The position numbers and the translations under genes are program-made. Below the pieces are notes generated by a model. The model saw only the letters and a list, made by a program, of their open reading frames with translations, was not told the DNA's origin and made no database searches. A DNA stretch of 64,000 nt from Collybia mongolica. Lineage: Eukaryota; Basidiomycota; Agaricomycetes; Agaricales; Clitocybaceae. Location: NCBI GenBank assembly GCA_013420905.1, contig JAAXNY010000010.1:3100001-3164000 (forward strand), given 5' to 3'. How positions within the stretch are numbered: position 1 is the first letter of the stretch; every line of letters starts with the position of its first letter. This document shows, piece by piece, positions 35,667-47,860 of the stretch.

Positions 35667-36070
35667 AGGAGAAATCTGGTTGACATCTACACTTCGGCTT
35701 CGAGTCCTTCAATTTCCCACCTTGCGTCGAATTTTTTCGTTCTTGTTCATTTCTTTTTCTATGCCCCATGCACAACGATAAAACCATGCCTACCTCTCGT
35801 GACCTTGTTTTTTTTCCTTATCTAAACCTAAACAATGTTGTACAATGTGGAAGTCCTCGAAGTGTAGCTAGCCAGACTGTAATAACATCGTTTTGAATTT
35901 AATCAGGCCACGAGCCGGATCACGAGCGCGGAGCTCGGAGTTTCCTATCACAACGCGGAGTAGCCCCTGACACGCCCCTGCCTCGCCGCGAGTATTATCT
36001 TTCTTGTTTCTAATCCTCTTTGTTTCCTGACGCCCACCATCTCTCCATATCCGAATTCAAATCTTCCAAA

Positions 36071-38237
36071 ATGCCCGCCTCAGACGCCATTCTGACGCAA
36101 ATACTTGCTCAGCTCGATGCCATGCAGGTATCGCAGCAGACAATGCAAGCCAAAGTACGTATTCGCCGTCGCGGACGACGCCTCTGTTCGGTTAGATGGA
36201 TTCTAATCGTAATCATGATGTAGCTGGACGCCATCACGGGCAGCAAAAAGGATACAACACCATTGGAGCCCAAACCCGACGCAGATCACGGTCGTTTGTC
36301 CTCGATGTCATCCGATCATGCTCCAAGTTCCCCAGTATCGACCAAGCCTCCCAAGGCATCGTTGTCGTCTGCTGCACCAACTGTTGGAACACCTAAGGCG
36401 CCGGTCATAGGCGGAACTGATAAAGAACGCGAGAAGTTGCTATACCCTGGCCGAGTAAACCTAACCAGTAAGTCTTATGCACCTAAACACCAGTCTCAAC
36501 CATCACATCGGGGGTCAAATATGGGGTGCCACTTTGTCCTTTCTCCAAAATCTTGAGCCTCTGTTGTCCAAATCTAACGTCCAACTCCTATAGCATACCC
36601 AGATCAATTTGGAATCGAACCTCACCCTATGCAATGGGGAGCAACCGACCCTCAAACTCGCGGTGCTATAATCTGTTCTCGCCTCCCTTCATCTATCAAA
36701 CACCGCAACGCCGTCGGTGCTCACTCAGGCTCTTATTCAATTTACCGCGCCCTCTCCATCGCCATGGGTTCCTTGTCCCCGACGCACAAGCCCGACTACA
36801 GCCAAACCGAACCCCCCGTCAACATTCCACCACAGCCATCGTGGTCCGATCCATCTAAGATCGTGTCCTTCGATCCATATGGACACCTAGTTCCCAGCGT
36901 TTACCGCAAGGAGATAGAAGAGGATGGACTGGACATCAGGCCGAGTATCGCAGTGACCAAGGCACATTTGAAAATGAGTGAACTGGACGAATCGGCAAGG
37001 AAGGGTGAGATCGAGGTGGATGGCAAAATCGTTCTCAAATCGAGGCCTGCGACAAATGCGGATGGCTCGGTCAGCGACGCGTACAGTGGTGTAGAAGTGG
37101 CTGTCAGCAAGGCTGCCGTGGAGCCTGTCTGGTATCTACCGGGGGTCGCCGAACGATTTGGAATGTATGTCAACGGCCCCGTTCTATATGCACGTTACTA
37201 ATTGAGATAATGTAGTTCAGAAAGCTTACTTCGACGCGCCTTGTTTGAAGACACTGGAGGGATGTACCCCGAGCTTATCACGCGCCCAGATATCAAGGTC
37301 TTCCTCCCACCCATTGGAAATTTGACTGTCTATATCTGTACGTGTCGTATATCGTCCTTTAAATCTCAAGTCAAATCTCATGCTCCCTCGGTCTAGTTGG
37401 AAATCCTGCTTTCATGTCAGATGAGTCCAAGGAGTTGACTCTTCGCGTCCACGATGAATGTACGTAGCTTTTCACGGAAAATCCGATAAAATGGTCGAAC
37501 GTCCTTCTCTAGGTAATGGATCCGATGTCTTCGGTTCGGATATCTGCACTTGCAAACCATACCTAACCTACGCGATTGAGGAGTGCATTCGCGGCGCCCA
37601 GAAAGGTCCGTCAATCACAATTTTTCCAACGCACATTTGTGTTTATCGTTTTCACAGGTGGCGTCGGCGTCGTAGTATATTTCCGTAAAGAAGGTCGAGC
37701 TTTGGGAGAAGTCACCAAGTGCGTGGCCGTGGTTGATTCTGCTTCTGAGATTAATGTGATGCTTAGGTACCTTGTTTACAACCTGCGCAAGCGCGGAGGG
37801 GACTCCGCGGATAAATATTTCAAATCTACGGAGCTGATCGCGGGCGTAAAGGACATGCGGTTCCAAGCCCTCATGCCGGATGTGTTGCACTGGTTGGGAA
37901 TCACGAAGATCGACAACATGGTGTCTATGAGCGATATGTAAGTTCCAAGTGTTCGTCATACGCTTAGTCTCATGCGTCGTTAATTCTCTCCAGGAAATAC
38001 GACGCCATCGTCAAGAGTGGTATTCCCATCCTGCACAGATATGATATCCCCGGTGCGCCACCACGCGAGCTCACGGAACCTAGCTTATGTTCTGTTACAG
38101 ACCATCTTATCCCACCTGATTCACGCGTGGAGATCGATGCTAAGATCGCTGCAGGGTATTTCTCGAGCGGGAAGCAAGTCACTGAGGCTGATCTCGTCAA
38201 GACCGTCGGTCGTACCTGGGAGGAGACGGAGCACTGA
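36071..38237 (+). CDS. URC1: URC1-like GTP cyclohydrolase II family protein (uracil catabolism)
   Basis: Begins MPASDAILTQILAQLDAMQV, then a low-complexity linker. The N-terminal GTP_CH-type domain follows (YPDQFGIEPHPMQWGATDPQ, RGAIICSRLPSSIKHRNAVG, HSGSYSIYRALSIAMG). The C-terminal half is GTP cyclohydrolase II-like, with the zinc ligands in ECNGSDVFGSDICTCKPYL and the catalytic region VVVYFRKEGRALGEVTKYLV after splicing. Then come FQALMPDVLHWLGITKIDNM and a final IPPDSRVEIDAKIAAGYFSS. The two-domain form, with its extra N-terminal domain, fits the fungal Urc1 branch, used for degrading uracil as a nitrogen source, better than the shorter riboflavin enzyme Rib1. About eight exons keep frame. 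It faces the Dicer gene tail to tail with ~130 nt between the stops. Confidence 0.88.
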
Positions 38238-38364
38238 GCTCTCCTTATTGGTTTTTGCCGGCTCTGGTTAATGGATTTCCATGGTCTTCATGTTTTGTGT
38301 TTCTTGTAAATTTAGAAAAACATCTGTGTACTGTACACTTCCTTGGCTTGTATCAACGCCTGTT

Positions 38365-41300
38365 TTACACTGTTACCTTTGAATCTTTCTGGTCTTTCGG
38401 GTCTTTCGAGCATCCCTGGTTCTTCTTCTGCTTCTTCTTCTTCGTCGGGGCCTTCTTGCGTTTCATCAGGGTATAGTTCATGTTCACGTCGCGGAGACGG
38501 AACATCTTGATCGCCTTCTCTGCTGCGAGATACTTCGCCTGTTCCTGGCTCGCCAGGCCGCGGTACAAATCCGTCTGGCGGACCTCTTCCTTCCCGTCCA
38601 CCATGATAATGCAACTCACGTTGCCTTTCTCCTTCTCGTACACATATTTGAGCTCCTTGTCGTGCTTGTCCGACCAAAGCGACAATCTGGACACCGGGTG
38701 GAGAACATCCACGTCTTTCTCTACGATACGCTCCATGATCTGCATGATACCCAAATGGCGCATCACGCCTCTGGCCACGCCTATATCACCGCCCGAGTCG
38801 AGGAACGCAGCCCCGAGCAGGCTCTCTATAATGTCGCTCAGGAATTTCGGGGCCTGCAGGCGCGTCAGCTCCGCCCATGGGAAGATGTCCCCATTCTGCA
38901 AGGAATCTTCGATCTCATCGTGCCTTCTTATGAACCGCGCATAAGAGTCCTTCTGGTCGTCCAAGATCCTGGGACTAGAATGCAGAAGACACTTCCAGAG
39001 ATAGACGAGATGGGTATTAGGCTGCAATGAGATGTCGCCGTCGGATGTCGGCCCGGGCATGGGGGCGTCGATCGGGGCACAGGTCCGCAGGCAGATGTAG
39101 GCGAGAATGTGGGCGTTGACCATGGCGGACTTGCGCAGGAACAGGTGGCCGGGGCTGTAGTTCTTTCCGGGGGCGTGGTATAGGAAGTCCGTGACGACCA
39201 TGTCGAGAACGGAGTCCCCCAGGAACTCGAGCCTCTCGTATGAGGAGGTCTGCGGATCCTGCTGGTAGCTTGCGTGCGTCAAGGCCTCGATGAGAATGTG
39301 TTTCCGCTGGAATGTGTATCCTAGCATGCTTTCTACGAGTTCAAGCTGGATAGGAAGGCTGTGCGCTTCTACGCGGGATAGCAGAGACTCAATACGCGTT
39401 TGAAGGGGTTTCCATTTCAGACCGAGATCGAAAAATTTGGCGCATTCGTAGCCGAGATCGAAACTGCCGTGAATGTAAGCAGCGCCGATGAGAGATTCCA
39501 CCACATCCGCCAAGACTAGGGTGTTGTGTCAAGTCAATCATTCAGTACCTAAACAACACACACACCTTTTGTGGATAGCTCCTGACTTTGCTTGGGCTTT
39601 TTGTCTGACACTTCTGGCCCTTTCTGCGGAGGTTCCGCATCATTTTTCGCTGTGGCTTCAGCGATAACTTGGTTTGTTAAATATGTGGGTTTCCACTTTT
39701 TACCCAGCATTCGATCTAGGGAGGCGGCCGTCAGCCCAACAGATAGGTCGTTACATATTCGATCCATACCTCTGATAATCCAGCGATACACTCCTTTCGC
39801 AATGTCTTCCTTTGCCAGGCGGACGTTTGAGACCGCATGGTCCTTCCCCTTGGTGAGATATCCTTCGTGCCAAAGGGGGTATTCAGCAAGGAGTTGAATT
39901 CCAACTACGAATTTAAGGACCGTGTCCCCAAGAGTCTCCAGCCGCTGATAGTTGTGTTTTTCCCCAGAAACCGGCGCCGTTGTGGCTGTGATCAATAAAG
40001 GCAAGGGAATGTTGAAAAGCGGTGATCCGGTAAACAAAGAGTTTCGTAAGGACTCTGCAGTCAAGGACATCGAAAGAGAGCGGAGAATCGATGGTAGTAA
40101 AAATGCATATTCTGTATCAGCTGGCGAGAGTAAGGTGATTGATGACACGCCGGGAAGAAGCAGCATTGTCTTCCGCTCTGGGGGAGGGCCTGTTGGTAGA
40201 GGTGTAGGAATGAGAAAGTTTGTGCGGGGTGGAAGGGGTTCAACGACGAGAAGGGGGTATGTAATTTCCAAGTCTTGGAAACGAGCATAAAACTTCCGAA
40301 AGTCCGCCTCTTCCTCGGGAGACAAGACTTCAGATCGCCATCGTACGAAACGGTAGCCTTTCGCGAACTGGAATCCGTTCCGTACGATCGCCACATCGTT
40401 GGGGTATGAGAATTCGACGCCGAACTTCTCGGCATTCGCAAAGTACTCATCGGCATGAGATAAGCCGAGAGATTTGTTGATCTCAGCAAGCCACGCCCTG
40501 CGTTTCACCCATTCAATATCATTGCTTTGGTTGACCGGCAACAAAAGGTACGAGAAATCGAGGTGATCCCATGTCATTCTGGAACCGTTGATGGACCAGA
40601 ATAATCGCCTTGTATAATCTTGAGCCTGCACGATCGTCGCATCGGCTAGGCTTAATGTCCCAGCGGGCTTGATATAGCACTGCAGTGGCTCATGACCAGA
40701 GCTATACAAAAGAGGCCCTTTATCTTCATGGAGGAGGACGTGCTTCGACCGTGTAAAGAGGTGGAGGGGGGGCAGAGTGCCAATGGTCAATACATATACT
40801 CGCCAACAATCCACGCCCCCCTCTTCTGGTGCCCACGGATCCATTTGGATCAAGACGTTAGCAAAACCAGCCCTCTTTTCGACATCTTGAAGCATGGCCT
40901 TCACCTCTTCCTCCAATTCTGGTTCAAGTACGCTGGTGATGGGCAACAAGTTGTCGTTGAGAAGCTCGGCATCGTACAGAGCGCGGTAGGCCTTGAAAGC
41001 TGCGTGTCTGTGGGCCGAAATTCTTGTTTTGTACTCGAGCCCAACGGAAAACTCCCGTATTGGGAGAGGTAAACATTTAGGAAGGGTCACTTTGGAGCCA
41101 AAGGGGCCTGAGTAGAGAACAACGCTGTTTTTGGATCGTGGTTGATCCGAGTGCCAACCCTCTGGCATTACAGGGGGGTCGGTGTCGTATAGTGGTCTGT
41201 TATCAATGTGGGAGGTGGTTGGAATTACGGCGCAGAAATGTGCGAGATGGGCAACGGCCGAGTGAAGGCTCAGAAGAGCACTGTTTATGCGTTATCAGTT

Positions 41301-43237
41301 GAGAAATGCTTGAAAGTATATGGGGAGTCTTACCCTGTCGATGATATCCGGAATTCCAAGTCGTCCTCTTCATCATCCATAAGGTCTTCGTCTATTATTT
41401 CTAGCTCTCTTGATGGGTCATTATACAGTGCGATCATCTGCTGTTCCAACGCTACCCATTTCATGATATCCTTGTTATGGTTCCCGCCCTTTTCAAACAT
41501 TAATGTGAAAGTACTTCTCTGACGGCGGGCTCGGCCTCTGCTCTGAGCCCAGCTAGCCATGTTTGTGGGAGGATCCCAGCGGATGACGCTACCACATGCC
41601 TGTATGTCAATACCTTCTTCGGCGACGGCCGTCGACACAATAACATTTCGTTCACCAATCTTAAAATCCATCAGTGTCTCTTCTTGGGATTCCTTAAGCA
41701 AGATTCTTGTTATGTCTAGAAACGAGTGTCGCTGTGAGTTGTCAGAAGTTCCCAGCAAGCACCCAAGTTGGAAAAGGCCCTGTGTGCGGGGATGGTGCCT
41801 GAGGACTTCTGCCAACGCAAGCACGGTATCGCGGCGCTGGACGAAGACGAGCCCGCTATAGGATTCGTTCTCCGCCTCCGCGTCGCGTTTCTCGGATAGG
41901 AGACAGTCGATGAGTGCTCGGACTTTGTCCGAGGAGTCATCGGCGATGTCGTCAGGGTAGAAGGAAACAGGGGAAACGACGACTTTGTTGAGAATTCCGA
42001 GTAGATACGCTTTCTCGGAATTTTTCCAATTAGAAATGACATTGTTGTACGGATTTGCCGCGTGCTTGGCCTTCTCTAGAACTTGCCAGACGTACCAGTC
42101 AGCGGCCCATGGTCCTAGATCAAACAGGATCACGTCCGCTGTCCTGGCGAAATCTCGCAACCCTTTATGAGCAAAAGAACTCTCCTTCATGATGACCTTC
42201 GATAACTTCTGATCGATTCTGTTATACTCAGAAGTCCCTCGAACAGCCTTCGCGAATTGCTGGCGCAATGCACGTACATACGGGTCATCCTCGATGTTCA
42301 GCGTTTGTACGACCGAAACCAAGGATGCAAGGTTTGTTGAGAAGGGAGGATTCATTTCGTCCGGCGGGGCATACAATACATGTCTAAAAATGGGGCGATG
42401 CACAAACTTCGCCAACTCCGTGCGATGTCGCTGTGGAGCGCGTATAATACTATCGAGGTTACTTTCGATCGTTCTAAAGAAAGGAAGAATAAGCTGCTTC
42501 CATAAAGGATAAGGTAAAGACGACTCACTGGAAGGCCTTGATGACGTTTCCACCATATATAGGGCTGGCGGTCAGCCCAAGGATCGCTGGTCGTGCGATG
42601 TCGAGGGACGATACAGGGGTTTGCGGAGGAAGAGGAAAGTAAAATTCCTGCATGATCCTGTTGTATGGATGTTTGTCGACTGCGTGGTGGGCCTCGTCAA
42701 AAACAAGCAAACTGATATCTCTACCGAGCAGGATATAGCCATGGCGCATCGCATCAAGGAGAATCTGTGGGGTAGTGACCATTATTCGATGCGTATGCAG
42801 CACCCCTTTCCAGAGATTGGCATTCTTCCACTGGCCGGGCTCTAACGATCCGGATATAAGGCCAACAGAGACAGGAATCGAAGTTTGGATCGCGCTTCTT
42901 TGTTGCTCGCAGAGTGCTACCGTAGGCGCAACAAACCAGGATACCTAAGAAGATGTTCATATATATGCGAGCCATCGATAATCACAGTCACACACCTTGG
43001 TTGGCTGTCGCTCAACTTCAGTCTTCATCCTAAGAACCGCAATATGAGTCTTTCCAGACCCGGTGTCAAGCGCAATGATGATGTTGTGTCTCATGCTCTC
43101 CTCGAGCATTTCCTGTTGGTATCCTCTTGTGGCTGGCATGTTGACGGTCTCAGACACCACCTTCGCGGGCGGTCAAGGTTGAGATTCGGTTGTAGATAAC
43201 CAGGAAATTGACTCACAGCAGCAGTACGGCGAGCCAT
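38365..43237 (-). CDS. Dicer-like ribonuclease III
   Basis: Cuts long double-stranded RNA to small RNAs for silencing. Domains in order from 43237: DExD/H helicase with Walker A ([18 protein letters not shown]), [27 protein letters not shown] and [13 protein letters not shown]. Helicase C follows ([35 protein letters not shown]), then the Dicer dimerisation fold ([19 protein letters not shown]). A long platform-like region is followed by RNase IIIa ([34 protein letters not shown]) and RNase IIIb ([38 protein letters not shown]). The end is a dsRBD-like segment and a Lys-rich tail ([18 protein letters not shown]). Acidic residues expected in both RNase III centres are present. I see no clear PAZ domain. 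About six introns, mostly in the helicase part; all joins checked are in frame. An upstream in-frame ATG at 43315 is possible. Confidence 0.95.
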
Positions 43238-43570
43238 CGAGGTTGAATATATAGGGTGAATGGAGTCTTGAGCATCAACTAGGATCATGGAATTTTCTAA
43301 ACTCCCGCAGTACACAGCATTTAAGTATTGACAGCACGGATGTCACCTGGACAAATTTGACGGGAGGTACAGAGTAGTTTGTCACGTGTAAGATATTATG
43401 CCTGGCATCGGTGATGTCCGAACGGAGAGACACCGAAACGAGTCGGAAACAGATTCATTGTACATTCAGAATCACCTCGCTTTAGCTATGATTTCCCATC
43501 TTTGGATGTTCTCTTTGGCAAATTAAATAATGACAAAGAGATGTCTTCAGTTATGACTGCTTCACACTCC
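43238..43570. other. Upstream region of the Dicer-like gene
   Basis: About 330 nt without a gene, presumably holding the Dicer promoter. To its right the text changes to the AT-richer repeat island. Confidence 0.45.
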
Positions 43571-44284
43571 TAGCTGTAAGGTGAGCACCTGTTCTGCATG
43601 CACTATTGCACCTTCCAACACCAGGCCCGCTCATGCACCTTCCATCCCACTCATCACACACCAGCTACTGGCATCTCTGCACCTTCCACTATCAGCACAC
43701 TTATCATTGGCACTTGCTCACCCTGCTATTGTGGTGTGCACGCCATTGGAGAACACATGGCTTGCTTGTTGATTGTGTGTGGTACAACCCTGAGCTGTGT
43801 GGCAACAATGGGAACTCCCTACTATTGTTTAGACTAGGTATATAGGATAGAGACACCTGGCAGAGGATCCTCAGAGTATTCTTTTTGGATTTTCTCTGCT
43901 ATGTCACATATTGTAAGTGTTACAAATTCCTTCATTATGCATCCCATCTTTCTTTTCTTCTTTATGTATCACTAATTACATATGTAGGAACCAATAGTGT
44001 AAACAACACTTATCTGTGCTTATTGGACCATTATATATATAAAGACAGATTAGTGTAGTTAGCTTCTTTAGCTTGACCTAGCTGAATCAACCTCATTCAC
44101 TACTTTGACTCTTGATGTGAACTCAATTCTACTTACCTTACCAAGGGAGTAGTGTATCTTTGAACAAATGATCTGACTTAGCCCTAAAGAGGGAGTCAGC
44201 AGATGTTAGACTAATTACAGAGTCAACAGCTTTGAACAAAAAAACAACAAACCAGATTGACTTAGTGGATAAGGCCTAAATAGC

Positions 44285-44440
44285 CATAACAGTAAGGGGC
44301 TACAATATGCCAAATGTCCAAGGGGGAGAGCAATATGAACAGCAATACTCAGCTGCACAGGGAAGGAGGCACCAAGGGACTAAGCAGGCTTTGTTACAAG
44401 AGAAAGATCTAGGCCTAGGTTATTGCAAAGATGCCATCTA
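44285..44440 (+). repeat. Subrepeat copy A of the island
   Basis: Reads agtaaggggct...gggggagagcaatatgaac...cacagggaagg..., then GACTAAGCAGGCTTTGTT and a cctaggttattgcaaagatg tail. Copies B (44583-44684, resumed at 45640) and C (46770-46910) share the same order of words. B is interrupted by the retroposed insert; C lacks the gactaag core. Confidence 0.7.
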
Positions 44441-44582
44441 CAATCAGAGATACCTATATGCTGTTGTACACATTGAGACTACCTTGGTGTAGCTCTACCT
44501 ACCTTGTGATATATCCCTTACCCCTTTTGTAGTTATTAGTTTACTCCTTGCTGATGCTCTACCTTCATACTGTTTGTGCAGC

Positions 44583-44684
44583 CTGTAAGGGGCCATGTCA
44601 CAGCAAGTGTCCCAAGGGGAGAGTGATATGAACAGCAAACTTAGCCACACAGGGAAGGGGGTGCCAGAGGACTAAGCAGGCTTT
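44583..44684 (+). repeat. Subrepeat copy B, left part
   Basis: Begins ctgtaaggggccatgtcac, shares gtcccaaggggagag.gatatgaacagca with copy A and ends in the 15-base target sequence GACTAAGCAGGCTTT. Its continuation (gttgagatactatgg) appears after the insert at 45655. Confidence 0.7.
44670..44684 (+). repeat. Left target-site duplication of the retroposed insert
   Basis: GACTAAGCAGGCTTT, identical to 45640-45654. Confidence 0.85.
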
Positions 44685-45639
44685 CGATGCTTCTTGATCT
44701 TTTACCACCACCATCTGACCATGGGAATTCGTCCCTCCTGCACTAGGTCGTCCCTAAACTACCTAACACCTCATCCCTAATCAACATCGCCTTTCATCAG
44801 ACCACTCTTTCGGCCTGGGCCACCATCCTTTTATACCATATCCAAATTTTTAACTTATCAGAGCTGATCCTGACTATCTGCAGGGTCATCTCATCTTGCC
44901 TGTACTGGGGGCTTCACTAATCCGTTCACATCCACCTCATCAACTACCAGGCCACATGAGGACACCACAACTCTAGTACTCTGCTTCGCACAGATCCTTA
45001 GGGAGCGTCACTGCCAACATTCTCGACGATTTATTCGTACTTGCTTAACCACTACACCCAAATACAAAAGGAGGAAGGGGTCTGGCCCCCAATCAGCTAC
45101 TGTCCCTGCACAGAGCACACCTCTTGGGGAGAATGCCAGTTTATCAACCAATGGTGGGATTTGGCGGCCTCATTTTGAGGGGGTCATCGCTTTGGGAGAG
45201 CGGTGTGGAACAGGGGGGAAAGTAATAGGGGGGATTCAGGAGAGGGGGAGCAGGTTTGAGGTATGGGTCGTTCATTTAGTTTGGACATTTATCTTCGACA
45301 CTGGGGGGGAGTAATGGGTTTCCAGGGTGCCCTGAAAATACCAGGGGGGGAGTGGAATGGGGTACCAACGTGAAGGGAGGGGACCATGCCCCGACAAGCG
45401 AAGGTAAACCTTTAAGGTGTTGGGAGGTTCAGACATGGTACAGTACAATACTGTTGGACTGCAGGTATCCTCAGTCTAGACCAGTAATATGACCTGGAGA
45501 GCAACTTAGTGTACAGCTCCACCCTGATGGCTCATTACAGATTACTTAGTGGTAATAGGTGTCTATGCCCGCATGTAGCTGGGTCAAACCCACATGCGCT
45601 TAATATTATTATATGACCAAAAAAAAAAAAAAAAAAAAA
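44685..45639 (+). mobile_element. Retroposed insert with poly(A) tail
   Basis: About 955 nt placed between two identical 15-base copies of GACTAAGCAGGCTTT. It ends in 21 consecutive A residues (45619-45639), with the second duplication beginning right after the tail. These are the marks of LINE-type, target-primed retroposition. The insert is therefore a 5'-truncated non-LTR element, a SINE, or a processed transcript. Its text is of higher GC than the surrounding island and has no long reading frame; translated pieces gave no family I recognise. The 3' end reads gcatgtagctgggtcaaacc...taatattattatatgacc before the tail. Confidence 0.85.
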
Positions 45640-45654
45640 GACTAAGCAGGCTTT
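45640..45654 (+). repeat. Right target-site duplication
   Basis: Second perfect copy of GACTAAGCAGGCTTT, directly after the poly(A) tract. Confidence 0.85.
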
Positions 45655-45712
45655 GTTGAGATACTATGGAAATACATTGGAAACCCATATCAGCCTGCTA
45701 GGGCTGTGCAAA
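45655..45712 (+). repeat. Inverted arm, left
   Basis: gatactatggaaatac...catatcagcctgctagggctgtgc matches, on the opposite strand, 45891-45950 (acagccctagtaggctgatatagg...cagtatttccatagg). The two ~58-nt arms are about 180 nt apart and could fold as a hairpin. Confidence 0.75.
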
Positions 45713-45890
45713 TGATACACATATAACATGTCAATAAGGAGTAAACTAATAAATGCAAAAGGGGTAAGGAGGGTGTTACAGGGAAGATAGGGTTATGTTG
45801 AGATGTCTCAAGGTATACAGCAGCATATGGGCAAGCATATAATAAGTAAGGTGTATCCAAGCAACTGGATGTGGGGTGTGTATGCTATCC

Positions 45891-45950
45891 CCTTATACAG
45901 CCCTAGTAGGCTGATATAGGCTTCCAACATACAGTATTTCCATAGGATTT
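45891..45950 (-). repeat. Inverted arm, right
   Basis: Opposite-strand partner of 45655-45712, with few mismatches. Confidence 0.75.
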
Positions 45951-46769
45951 CCCCAATGTACCTACATAGATGGGGCATCCAAATGACTAAATGCAGGGCA
46001 TGTATGGTGCAACATAGAGTTTCCAGCACATTAGAATACTTTCACCATTGGAGACCAGATTTGCACACAGTGACCACTGTAGGCATATTTGGAGTTATAG
46101 TCACTTGGAGCACTCTACCACCTCTGCAATTACAGCACACAACTCTCCCTCTCCATGTGATGCTGAACCCAAACCAGGAAGCTTGCAAACTAGCATGTTT
46201 TGAAGACTTGCATGTTGACATACTAGAAAATGGGTTCATGGCACTTCAGGCTATCATTGCAAGCCAAGTGGCAACACTTCAGAAAGAAAAAATTAGTGGA
46301 GGAACTCTAATGTCCACCCTGGCATACAACTAGAGCAAAAACTTGTAAAAAAAATATCCTCCAAGGGAAATGAACTTCCAAGGTAACAAGTAGAATATCA
46401 TAGGAGAAATATACCCCCAAAATTTGATAACAAGTCATTTTCAGCATTTGCCATCACTTGAGCTTGGTTAGGGAGCAATGCTCTGCAAAGTACACTACTG
46501 CTGAAAAATTGTGAGGTAATCCTTCAACCAAATACCTACCATCTGTTGGTCCAAAGTGCTTCTCATTTTTTGGCACAAAACCTTCATGAAAGTATTTACA
46601 TTAAATGTTTGCAAAATTTTTGACTCATGGATAGGAAATGGTCATAGGCAAGTTGGACAAGTAACACATAATAAATACAAATAGTATATGGAATTAGTCA
46701 AAACTAAGGTATCTTGGCCATACATGAGTCTTCTGAGAGCTGGATGGCATCTTTGTGACACCTTCCAAC

Positions 46770-46910
46770 TGTAAGGGGCAGTGTTGCCACAAGCAATGCC
46801 AAAGGGAGAGCAATATGTACAGCATGTTCAACCATGTATGGAAGGGTGCACTAAGGGTGCAGGCAGCTTAATCACACAAAGGGGACCCAGACCTAAGTTA
46901 TTGCAAAGGT
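46770..46910 (+). repeat. Subrepeat copy C
   Basis: Reads ctgtaaggggcagtgttgcc...aagggagagcaatatgtac...gacccagacctaagttattgcaaagg, parallel to copies A and B. The following ~300 nt (to about 47200) also parallels 45660-45900, including the words ggtatacagca and ccccttatac. Confidence 0.65.
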
Positions 46911-47860
46911 GCAGACCCTAAAGGGTGAGTACCATCTATACATAGTACATTGTGCAGTTAATCCATGGAAGTACTATGGAATCCAATATAGGCCCACTTT
47001 GGCATGCAATAGTGCACTGGTAAGGCACCTGTAATCAGTAATGAAAGGTGTAAGGGGCAGGGTCACAAGGTTGAGTAGAGTTATACCAAAAATATCAGGT
47101 ATACAGCAACATATCATAAACATACAATAATGTGAGGTTAGTCCAAATAACTAGATGGGGGCAAACTAGCACTCCCCTTATACCAACCATGTTTGGTGCT
47201 TCTTATTTAATATTGATGGAAGCAATTTTGGGGTGGAGTTGCTACAAGGAGTCACCAGAGACATTTAGTCTAATACAATCCCATCAAAATGAAATCAGAA
47301 AAGGCCAAAAGAAGTGGGAAAGTGTGGAAAAAGCTGAAATGGACCAGAAGCTGGTGAAGTAGGCCACCCTTGGGTTTGGGAATTTACATAATACAGCCAT
47401 TGGCATCAGGGCACAACTGGAATGCTTCCACCAATGTTTGATTACTTGCATCCAGTGCTCCTTGCAGCAAGAGGACACTGTCTCCTTGTGCCCTGACTAT
47501 ATCTACTGCCCAATGTCTGAAATATACATTACACATATCTGTACTATTATTTTTTAGAGCTGCTAACCCCCTTGGATTTTGTTCAACTTATAATTTTGTT
47601 CTCTTTTGCATTTGAAGTTGGAGGCTATCCTTGGGTTTACTTGAATTCAGAGAGAGTCTGAGGCCAGAGACACACCAATTCCTGTGTTCCCCGAACCCAC
47701 AAAGAATGTTTAAGAAAACATACTGTTTTTGTTGAGAGGCAGATGGGGAAATGTCCCTTTAAACTGAGATAATCTGTCATCGAACTGAAAAGTAGATTAT
47801 ACTAGCCTCAGGTGAATTCTTCTATAAATATTGCAGAAGGTGCTCACTGTGAGGAATGAC

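Larger units (their letters stand above)
43575..47860. mobile_element. Repeat island, candidate non-autonomous element(s)
   Basis: A 4.3-kb block without convincing genes. Its outer parts carry matching inverted words: GTGAGCACC(TG)TTCTGC at 43581-43597 and GCAGAAGGTGCTCAC at 47833-47847. Inside are several copies of one subrepeat, inverted arms and a retroposed insert, listed separately. Composition is richer in A, T and ca/tg words than the flanking genes. Reading frames such as 45956-46333 have no motif. The layout resembles nested MITE-like or degraded DNA transposons, but no transposase was recognised. Boundaries are tentative. Confidence 0.45.

Noticed and set aside
38480..39030. Plus-strand frames over the Dicer RNase III part
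   Set aside because: Antisense shadows of the conserved minus-strand exons.
43581..43900. LTR of a retrotransposon
   Set aside because: No TG...CA ends, no second copy at the other side and no gag/pol text could be found.
45619..45639. Poly(A) run as a transcription terminator
   Set aside because: It is bounded by target-site duplications, which fits a retroposon tail better.
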